Assembly (NCBI GenBank): GCA_040954595.2
Contig: CM082585.2
Coordinates: forward strand, 3,348,001-3,412,000
Direction: 5' to 3'
Origin: Balanoglossus misakiensis
Taxonomy: Eukaryota > Hemichordata
DNA: 64,000 nt
Part shown: in pieces, positions 49,974-60,200 of the stretch
Position numbering within the stretch: position 1 is the first letter of the stretch
How the letters are laid out: each line of letters begins with the position of its first letter
Program-made: the position numbers and the translations under genes
The notes under the pieces: model-generated
Told to the model about the DNA's origin: nothing
The model's input: only the letters and a program-made list of their open reading frames with translations
Databases searched by the model: none

Positions 49974-52015
49974 GTAAGTAAAAGTACATTTTGTACATGT
50001 ACACTGTAGGTATAATTTATGTGCATACACAAGGCACTAGTAGTTTTAATTGTTGATTGGTGTGTACGTTGTACATGTCATTCCACTTATATAGTAAATG
50101 GGATTAGATCATAACAGTGGTTCATCTAGACAGGGGGGAGGGGGGGTTCAGCCCTATTGACATGTTGACACCCCCTAGCAATTTTTTCAGGGGGGGGGGG
50201 GGACTAGTGCCCCTTAAAATGGTGTCATTTACATGTATGATGCTGAAGAAGTTACTGTCCCCCACCCCTTGCCAGAGTGCAATCCCCCTTAAACATTCTG
50301 GGCAAGAGGGGGGGGGCATCCCCCCTGCTGATACCATCCTGCATGAAACACTGACGTATCGTTCCTTTTTCCATCCACACCACCTTCTGTCTCTAATTAC
50401 TAACAAATCTTTTTTTCCATAATAGCCTGAACAGAAACAGTCTGTGAATGATGTATCACCTGAAGTCACACCTATACCACTTGCAGATGATGGAAATTTT
50501 GAAAGGTGAGTTCATGTAAAAGCTACATGCCACACCAGATAAATCAAACATTTTTTACATCAGGTGTAACTGACAAGTACTGTGGTTATTTATTCTACTT
50601 TCCCTTGTTTCATTTGTAAATACATTTAGTTACCAATAATTGAATTAGTGACATCCCAACATTTGCTAAAATTATATGGCTATTAAATTGATTGTGTGTT
50701 TGACCTATTGGAATTTGGATATGTTTTTTTTTTTCACCTGCAGTCATTTGATTATTGATAACAGAGAGAGACTCAACAATTTGTATTTCACAAAATGAAT
50801 TGTACTTGGTGTATGATAGTTGATACTCTGAAACTTGTGAAACATTATAATTGTGTGTCAGTGATGTACATTATGCATTTAAAAATGGTGTGACAAGACT
50901 ACCGGGGTAGATATTTTATTGATTCTGTTGTTATATGAATCCCATGATGTTTTTCTTTGTCATATATACGAGTGGTTTTTGTGGGGCCATGCAATTTCGA
51001 GTCCTAATTTGCAAAAACCTGTCTTGTATCTCAACCTCAAGTAGAAATTGTCCTGACCACAAATAAAGGCAAAACTTGTCCATTGCTTGTTGAATTTTCA
51101 GTGTTAAATAATGTTCATTTTTTACGTTTTCTTTTTTCCAGCTCAGAAGCTGATGTAATAATTGACGATGAAGGATTTGAAGCAGATGGCTTCTATGTTG
51201 AACACCACGGCAAAATCTATCAGTATGATCCGCGCATCATCAGTGATGAAGATTTCAAGAGTCTTCTTTCTAAACAAGAGAATGAAAGGAGCTTTCAAAG
51301 TCTCATGGATGAATTGGCAGATTTTGGAACACTTCTTTATGGCTGGAACACAACTGTTCGTACTGAGACTATCTACCTGACACAATTGTCATTCGGTGAC
51401 AAGTTCCCAGTCATCAGTAAGTCAGTCACAATCAACCCGGATTTGTCAGTCATCATCTATGTACACAACCAGCAGTTATTGCCTGATCATCCAATATTCA
51501 ACAAATGCTCCGTACGATCAAAGCAAGACGTTCTCGGAATGCTCTCAGAATTGGCCAAGTTTAATGTATGCTGCGGTAACTTTGATGATGACTTCCTGGA
51601 CTTTGTACCCGGTGGTGTCGGCCCGTCTCAATCTGGCCCGAAAGCCATTTCAGCAAGTTTCAGAGAGGGCAATTTCCATGCCACTTCAGCTGTTGGTGTG
51701 AAGTATGAAAGCACAATACGCTCTGTTGATTGCCAGCTGCTTGTCAACGGGATCAGATGCCATGCTTGCAGTCAATATAGGGGAACCTTACGACGTATGC
51801 GAAGCAGAAGGACAAAGTCGGCTGTCACGGAGAGAATTGGTCCGCAGTCAAGAGTACCTTACACCGCACTCAGTAAAGATGAACTTTGCCAGAAACTGCG
51901 TAACACCCAAATGGAACTTAAACAATTACAAGTAACAAATGAACGCATTAAGCAACAATTAAGAGAAAGAATCAATGAGGAAGGCGTTGAATTTAACAAT
52001 TTGTCTGTGGTATAG
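49576..52015 (+). CDS. RAG1 N-terminal-like zinc-domain protein (3 coding exons, one frame break)
   Basis: Exons 49576-49973 (first ATG 49595), 50426-50505 and 51142-52015; the junctions after 49973 and 50505 keep frame. Exon 1 reads like the zinc-binding N-terminal region of RAG1: F-C-R-V-C-G, then an I-L-N-V-F-D-I-D-V stretch, D-I-H-P-x-x-L-C, and later N-C-R-V-C. RAG1 has the same order (CRICG, AKVFRIDV, SIHPTEFC, CDIC). The frame between CRVCGYKMKK and the rest is broken in an A7 run at 49655-49661; one A fewer restores about 440 residues. Exon 3 (about 291 aa) has a second Cys cluster (RSVDCQLL, CHACSQYR) and a C-terminal coiled coil (about aa 262-300 of the exon 3 reading frame). No RAG1 RING, nonamer-binding or DDE core is present. 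The exon 3 frame is long and clean, so it is either a host gene recently derived from an N-RAG type element or a recent relic. A possible polyadenylation signal lies at 52590-52595. Confidence 0.72.
50115..50353 (+). mobile_element. CAGTGTTTCATC-ended MITE, copy 2
   Basis: CAGTGGTTCATCTAG left, ATGAAACACTG right, G/C-run rich; in the intron between the first two coding exons of the RAG1-N-like gene. No clear target duplication. Confidence 0.65.
50426..50505 (+). CDS. RAG1-N-like gene middle exon
   Basis: Acceptor aatag, donor gtgagt, 80 bp, phase 0 in and phase 2 out. Encodes a Pro/Val/Asp-rich linker of 26 residues without a recognised motif. Its upstream intron holds a 239 bp inverted-terminus element (50115-50353). 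Confidence 0.65.
51142..52015 (+). CDS. RAG1-N-like gene last exon: Cys cluster plus coiled coil
   Basis: Acceptor ttccag, single open frame of 291 codons to TAG at 52013-52015. Acidic start (SSEADVIIDDEGFEADG), a 120-residue globular-looking middle, the cluster SVDCQLL..RCHACSQYRGTL, an Arg-rich stretch, then a Gln/Leu/Lys coiled coil. The C-x(n)-C-x2-C plus coiled coil arrangement resembles uncharacterised transposon-linked proteins of marine invertebrates as I remember them; not confirmed. Confidence 0.72.
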
Positions 52016-52589
52016 ACTGTTTTGGCTGGTCCCCTGCCTTGGTGACAAGCACCAAAGAGACTGGTAATGGCAAACCGCAATATTTAGAATTGTTTAATCT
52101 GATTGGCTAGTAAAGGAGCGTTCTCATTGGTCACAATTACTTCCGGGCAGGATTCAATCTGTCATGTTTCTTGATATCATTTTTACCCTTCCCGAATATA
52201 TATACATTTTTTAAAAACAACAGTTTATGATGGAAGTGAAGCTGATATCAATACAACTACTGACACAGATGTACTTAAATTTTACATCAGACATGCGCAT
52301 CAACTCACTTCTGGAATGTCAAAAAATTAGCACATTACAAAATGGCTGATGGAGTGTATCTGCATCTATCTACCTGCCTATCTTGTCAAATGAGACGCAG
52401 TGATCAGCGAAATAGGCTGTTAGACTAACGATGTCATTGGAACCTCTAACTTACTCGATGTGCAGTTCTGTTGTCTATGATTGTACTAGTTAAGATCTAA
52501 TAGTTTTAATACAATTACAATTATTTTAATCATTTTAGAATATGCTGTTTCTTTGCATAAAAGCAGTTTCATAAATTTCCATGTAATCA

Positions 52590-52595
52590 AATAAA
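52590..52595 (+). terminator. Possible polyadenylation signal of the RAG1-N-like gene
   Basis: AATAAA 575 bp after the stop codon, the first on this strand that I found downstream of it. Confidence 0.35.
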
Positions 52596-52599
52596 ATAC

Positions 52600-53500
52600 T
52601 GTCACTGTACCATGCAGGCACCTCCATGCATGCACAATGGAAGAAACTTAAGAATATTGAGAATTGTAAATGTTATCATAATGTTGATGATAAACAGCAA
52701 TGTCCTTACTGGAGTTATTTTATGTATCTCAGGCGACCTTTGACCTATTTTCCCATATCCACAGCAGATGCAGCATCTAAATTTGATGTGGTAGTTTATC
52801 TTTAGAGGTCCAGGCTTCCCATAGAAAACAATAGATTTGGACTGGACCATGGTGGTGAAAGGGTTAAATCCACAAGAGAACACTAGCAATCCTTTTAAAA
52901 GTTCTGCTATATGTGCTACCCATTCATTACCTTTTAGACAAAAAATCATGTATCTTAACCCGATCATTATTCCATCTTATTTGTAGATCTGTCTTTTGCC
53001 TTCAGAATTTTGTTTCCTCAATGCGAGGGTGCAACATTTGAATTCAATAGATCTGATTTCTTGGTTGAATGGCTGCTGATGCAGTGGCCTTCTGCAGGCA
53101 TCCAATAATGCCTACCCTCTTAAAAACCTCAGAGGAACACTTTCACCTATGTATTCTTATGGAAAAGGACTGCTGAAGACTTTGTTTTGACACTGAGGGC
53201 AGTTTTGGCAAGAAATAAAATTTCAATCTCAATCTCTCTTTCTCACTCACTCTCTCACCCTCTAAGAAAATCTTCTACCTTTGCAAACATCTGAGCGTTT
53301 CTAGACATTTCAAATTCTGCAGTACAATGGACCAAATAGAAACACAAAACCAACCAATTGAAATAAAACAATTTAATGCTGAAAAATATATACTGTATAA
53401 CTGTATATAAACTACCTAAAAAATATATATATACTGTAAAATTGTATAACTACTTTTGAACAAAAACAGGTTAAATGTCCCTAAAAGGCAAATGCAAATT
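52600..53500. other. Intergenic region between the convergent RAG1-N-like and TERF genes
   Basis: Convergent gene ends; CT-rich microsatellite near 53227-53262. No further gene seen. Confidence 0.45.
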
Positions 53501-53900
53501 TCAAAACAAATTTCAACACAAACTTCACTAAGTTCGTCTCTACAAAGTTGCATACATGATTTGAAAGGAATGGGAAAGGTTTCTCAGAAGATTTTTGAAA
53601 GAATTTTGCCCAAAAATGGCAAAATTTGCCGAAAAATCCATCCTCCATACATCAGCCCAATCTGAATATACGTTTCTTATATTATAACAATGTCAGAGCA
53701 ATCTAACCAATGATAAAGAGAAAATGATTTTTGACAAAAAATGGGAAGAATTGCCCCAAAAATACAAATATAGAAATTTCAACAAATTTGACTACGGTCA
53801 TCCCAAGCAAGTTACATACAACATTCACAGCAATGGGACAGGTAGTTTCTGAGATGATTTTCGACCAGTCACTCCACTTATCTGATAAACTCAATCTGCG
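53500..53900. repeat. Two diverged repeat units of about 265 bp
   Basis: TTCAAC..AACTTCACTAAG / GGAATGGGAAAGGTTTCTCA (53505-53640) resembles TTCAACAAATTTGAC / GCAATGGGACAGGTAGTTTC (53775-53880). Confidence 0.45.
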
Positions 53901-54035
53901 TTGCGGACAGCTAAAAATCTAGTTAACTTTGTTTCCCCTTTCGACTAGTTCTAGTTCAAAACGTTGGCACCCGGGTTTTTGCATGCAATACACGGCCTGA
54001 AAGTGGCCAAGTCGAGTCCTTCGCCAAGATGTTAC

Positions 54036-54268
54036 TCAAACTTCTCCCGTTTTCTTCATGGTTCTCCACTTGTCCTTCAAGTTCACGTTGGTGCGGTTGT
54101 TGAAATGGAAAGATTTCAAAATCTCACTCCACTTGCCGGTGCCGCACAGTTGCACTCCGCGTTTCAGATTAGCCTTTTCCTGGTCTGACCATGCGCGCCT
54201 CAGACTGCCGGGTGTCCTGATCTTCATTGGAGTGGAACTGGACAAGGGTTGCAGTCGTCGTGATGGTG
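54036..54268 (-). CDS. TERF: TERF exon 9: Myb/telobox
   Basis: 233 bp, acceptor gacag, stop TGA at 54036-54038. Myb helices 1-3 and the telobox, ending four residues after TMKK as in vertebrate TRF proteins. Confidence 0.96.
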
Positions 54269-57200
54269 CTGTCAGAAAAGTCGCAACAACACAAATATAA
54301 GGAAATTGCTACATTTCAAGAAAAACAAATCTCAGTGTTATGTCAATGTTCAAAAGGTTTGATCTTCGTGAGTGCACAAACAGCTACAGATACAGGGGCT
54401 TTAAAAATAGATATATGAATGAATGTACCCTCATACAGAACATGTGGTTTGATCTACTCACGTGTACTGATGTCCGAGTCGGAATCTGACCATGGGACTT
54501 TCTCGTCCTTTATCTTGGGTTTAACTTTAAGGCCATGAATATGAAGTCTGTTTGTATGACACTTTACTTCCCTGAAACGAAAAAAAATTCAACAGAGTGT
54601 ATATCAACAGCCATGATCAGAAGAACATCAAAAGCACATCTAATCAACACCATAATTTCAAAAATCGCGCCAAGGACACAGTGGTCCCATTGAGGGATTA
54701 CACAAGAAAAAGTCTACACCGGAGTACATGGCCGTATACAGACAGACACACACACACATAGCGAGAGATCAATGGGCAAACACTGACTGACCCATAAGCT
54801 GCCAATGGGATATTTACTGTACATATACTAAATAGAACAGCTGACCTTTTTAAAACTTAGCCAGATATGTAATCATTCAGGAATTTGCTGTGTATATAAA
54901 TATCACAGGATGGGGTTCCTGCCTATTTTAAACAACTCAATAAAGTAAATACACACCACTTTGTAAAGCAATCTGACCAGTAGTTCTTGAGTTACTGAGT
55001 TTTGACCAAATTCACATTTTTCCAGCTAATTTGCATATTTTTGGCAATGACAACTTCATTTGAACAAACTCCCATCTACAGCCCAGCCTGTGCATCAGCA
55101 CACCAAATATCAAGGTGATAAATGCAGCAGTTATCAAGTTTTTGATGTGGACGGACATACAGACATCCATACATACATACATACATACACATGCAACCGA
55201 TCCCATAAGGTCCCATGGTATAAACCAATGGGACCTAAAAACTGACTGAGCAACAGCAACTTACAGGAACAAAGTTACTCAGAACAAAATTGTATAGTTT
55301 ACATAATTATTCACATTTAAGGATTCCCAGCAGGGGGAGGACTTTTTGTTGACATTTTCAAACGAAACAAAATTAATTTCTTAAAAAGGGTACTTGCCAG
55401 TCTATTCATAGATTGTTCCCCCATATTTGGTCTCATCAGAATCATCGCATTCACATTATTTACCTGTGAGGAGTTGTGTCTGCACTGGTATCATCCGCAC
55501 CATCTTCCATGGAATTGTTATCTTGCTGCACCAATAACATCCCACTGTTTCCCCCAGTGTCAGTCTCACATGTGCAGATCAACTTCTTTCCTAGAGACAC
55601 ACGTCGTCCACCTTCCAAGTCACTCTCCTCCTCATCATCACTGGATTCGGGGTCCCTGCAGCGTTTCTGCCGCTTTGCATTTTCCTTATCCTTCATTGTC
55701 AGAGAAATTAACAAAAATATCGCTATAATAAAATTAAAAAAAATTCCCTACCTTACCCTGCCTACCCTATTTTTGAAAACCATGTAATCAGAACAGCACA
55801 CATTATTTTGGGAGGCCTAAATAAGTATACACACAAGATTCACCTGTGCTGTCTTCATTTCAGCCAAGACCTGAGGAGCACAACTCTTCACTGGATTCCA
55901 CCCAAGCACATTGCCTCTTTTCACACGGATAATTTCATAGCCGTTCCCGGGCCTGGCGTCATCTACCTGAACATCTTCCCTGTAGAAATATACAAATATG
56001 CATGGGTTAATTGGTGGTTTTAAAGGTATACGGTCACCTATGGAAAATTAGCTATACATGTAGTTACCATGGAGATCTAGCCAATCACAGATTTTCAGTG
56101 GGTGGCACACGCGAAAAAAAGAGCGCCACCATATGTTTTTTAGAACGCTCAAATACGCCATTTCAGCCATATATGGGCCGTATATAAATTGGAGGTGACC
56201 GTATACCTTTAAGTCATTTCAGTCCGACCAGGTCAGGTCAGATTAATGATAACTGTGTGTACAATGAACAGGTGTAAATACCCATATGAAAGTTTGTGTC
56301 CGCAGTAGACCTCTAGGAAATAAAACGTAACCACACAACTTGCCTTCACTTTTTAACACCCCTACATTTCATCACACAGAAACAAGACTGGAATTTATCT
56401 CTACTGGGGTTCAGAACTGTTTCTTTTAGTCTTTTTTTTTTCCTCACTCTGTTCATTGAATCAATGTTTGTAAAAAATTCATGGGCCCAGTCAATAGTCA
56501 GAAAAAAAATTCAAATGGAAACACGAGATTTCTCAAAAGCAATGTTGACAAAACGAGCACTCATGATGTAAAAAGCATCCAAATGTCTAACACCCATACC
56601 TGTTTCCACAGATTTGTTCCATTTCCCTCTTTATTCCTTCTCTCCAATCAACAACAACATTCATCTCATCACTATCAACCCCGGTCACAGCTTCAGGTCT
56701 TGCAGTAGTAAGAGTCTTCTTCTCAAGCTACAGATACATTTAGGGTTAAAGTCTCTCTCACGTTGTCCTTTTCCCATTAATTACGTTTGATACAAGACAC
56801 TGTTTATGTTAATGTATATGTGTATATGTAGTGAATGAACGTTCAACCACACACAGCTTGCATCCCACTTGTATGATTGATATGAGAGTAAACTCGCCCC
56901 AAATGAATAAATAAATGGTAGAGATCGATTATTCATTTTGGCGAGTTTTTTCACTCTCACATCTACAAGTGGGATGGAAGTTGTGTGTGGTCGAACGTTG
57001 ATTCAATATATATCCACATGAAGAATAACATAAACGGTGTCTTGTATCAAACATAATTAACGGAAAAGGGGCAGCGAGAGAGAGACTTAGTCCCTTTCAG
57101 AAATTAGTTCAAGAAATGTAGACGACTCAATGGCAGAAAAACCAGCCGTAAATGGAGGGAAACAAATCTAGCCAACATAATGTTCAAAAACAGAAATGCT

Positions 57201-60200
57201 ATCTCCACCCCCCCCCCCCCCAACTTGTCACCAGATGTACACAGTACAATTCTGTTTTCTATATCAATTCAATAAAAAAATACTTGTTTACAATGGTGAA
57301 TTTTACAATATTCACCCAGTTTCAGTTGTCAGATACTCTAGCACCACACTATCCAAGAATGCAAAGTACTGTGATGTTTATACAATTTTTATAGCCGTAC
57401 ATTTTATATGAGCAAACAAAATAAAAGTCATAATGAATAACTGTCTGAAAACATAACATCATAACTTACATCTTGTAGCCATGCCTTCTTGAATTTTTGC
57501 TGAACTTTTTCCAAGATTTTAACCATGGCCTTGTGAAATCTCGCATATGAGTTGTCTTTGATGAACTTCTGCTTTTGAGCACCAGTTTTGTCTCTCAGAA
57601 TCTCAGCTATCTCTTCTTTCACTTTCTATATGGGGAAAAATGTAAAATTATCTTCAAGTAAGAACGTAAGTAGAGTGAGTGCAGAAAATTGACATTTGCA
57701 TTCGAACACCCTTACATTTTTAAACTACATTAATTTTTAGAAAAAAAAGTTGAGACAGTACAGTTGATCATCTTGTTATATTATTTTTTATAAAACCATA
57801 TTAATTTTGGGAAAAAAGATGAAACAGTACAGTTGTAGGATGCTTGTTTATTTGCATATCTATAATACATGTCCATCTCAGTTTGTTAATTTGAATTCCT
57901 ATTATACATTTCAGAAAATAAACAGCTATCTGTGCTCACCTGTTCCACTGCTGAAAGATTTTCCTTATCCCATAATCTGTGAAATACATCTCGTGCTTTA
58001 GCGTGATTACCAGCCTGAATGCACACGACCACTGCCTAGAGATAAGGACAAAAGATGATAAGTTCTTTAATGATGGGGGTCAATAATTTCACTAAAACAA
58101 CTCACTGTAGTAAGCTGTGAAATTGGTGATATTTACTTGAGATCTGTATCATTTTTGTCAATGTGACCGCGTGCATTGCTGCATGCAACCTTTTTGCAAG
58201 CTCAGCAATTGATAATGAAATTACCATTAACCACTACATTTAAACTTAGGGACAAAGTCTCTCTCTCTCTCTTTCTCTGCCCCTTTTCCATATATTAAGT
58301 TTGATACAAGACAACATGCATGTTAATGTACATGTGGATATATAGTGAATAAATGTTCAACAACACAACTTCTATCCGACTTGTAGACACGAAACTGAAA
58401 AAACTCGCCAAAATGAATGATTGTTCTCTACCATTTATTCATTTTGGGCGAGTTTTTACTTCCATATCATAAAGCGGGGTGGAAGTTAGGTGTGGTTGAA
58501 CGTTCATGCACTACATATAATTATAGTATACACATGTAAAATGACATAAAGGATGTCTCGTATCAACATAATTAATGGAAAATGGGCAGCGAAAGAGAGG
58601 CTTTGTCCCTTTAACCCTATTGCTACCGGGGGTCATATCTGGTTAGAGTGTCAAGTCCCTTAAAATACGTATTTGCCTCTTTTTCTTCTGAAACGTATTT
58701 TGACTGTCTTGACATGGCTCTCATACGTACTTAAACAGTCAGGACGTAAGTGGGGTAATTAAACAGCAGGGGATCATGCAATGCAAACACTTGAACTGGC
58801 CAGTAACGTTTGAATTGCTCATTTGCATACAGTTTTTCAACTTTTTTCACAACGAAAGTTAAGCAACTTGCAACCCATTTCTGACAATTATTTCACCCCA
58901 GGCACATTACTGGTACTATGAGTGTACTACATGTGATTTTTCATGAAGTTTTATCCAGAAGAATTTCTTAACTTCCACTGACAAAATTGTGATCACGAAA
59001 TTCAAAGTGACCTTGAAGTTAAAAAATAAAAAAAAAAATATCAGCCATACCCACACAAAAATTAACCCCCTCAGGTTTTAGAAACATTATTAAACTCCTC
59101 TATTCATAATTTTGACATGAATATATCCATGCCGAGAGTCAAGGACCACAATTTACAGTGCCATAGGTCAGTCCTGAGAAGTCAGTCAGCGTGAATAGTG
59201 TATAGACTCCATATGTAATATGCTAATGAGAGTTAACGATGCGTTGAAAAGGAAGCCATTACGTCATGGGTTAACATGCGTTGACCCATTTCAATGCATA
59301 CACATATGGCAAACACGGCTGTACTCGTCGATGGCGAAGGCAATTTTTACACCGTCATTACTCCACAACGGAGCGGCTCACACTATTATAATTTCACGGT
59401 AACTTAGTTCAATATCTTCCTAACCTACCCAATTTTTTTCAAGACAAGAAATCTTTGCTGAGAGTCAAGGACCACAATTTAAACCAACATACCGAAACTG
59501 TCTTTCTCGGGAACGCGTCTTTAAAACTTCACGAAAAATCATCCTATCATTGACTATGGTGTTTCATACACGTCTTAGAAAAATGGGTGCACTACGATCA
59601 CTTGTAGTACCGAAAATCTCCGTTTGAAAATTTTTCGAACTGGCCGTAACTGCCACTCAGCGACGTTCACATTCAAATAGATCTCTTTGATCTCACCGCC
59701 GTAATTACCCCACTTACGTCCTGACTGTAGACACACTTGGCAGTCTGAGCCCCCTGAAAAATGTACCAAATCGTACTGGTTTGTACTGTATTGGTCTGAG
59801 GGTCATGTACATGTATATGATGTATAGGCCCTACTGATTAACACACACTTGGCAGTCTAACAGGCCTGGGAGCCCGGATTCTAGGCACCCTGGAAATCAA
59901 ACCAGTTCATACTGACTTGGCAGCGTTAGGGTTAAACCAGCAGAGGAGAGCTATGGATACTGGTGGGGATGTTGGGGCACGTATATGTGTTGCCAAAAAT
60001 AAACAACTACATGTACCGGTACCTGTTTACATATCAGTAGTCTTGCTATCTGTACATCCCAGTCACTCAAGCAAACTGTTCTCCAAGTTACCATGTTTTC
60101 GAATATGCCCAAAGCTGTTTCCAGTGGGGTTCCTTCTGCTGAGCCCATATACTTGGTATCCGGATCACAGCCACCCATCAATAAGGACAACAGATGCAGG

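Noticed and set aside
50122-50469. 115-codon minus-strand frame
   Set aside because: Lies over the G/C-run MITE and an exon of the opposite strand; composition is explained by the C runs.
49576-52015. A complete ProtoRAG (RAG1-like plus RAG2-like) transposon
   Set aside because: No RAG1 RING, core or DDE-type segments and no kelch-repeat RAG2-like frame were found on either side; only the N-terminal-like region is present.
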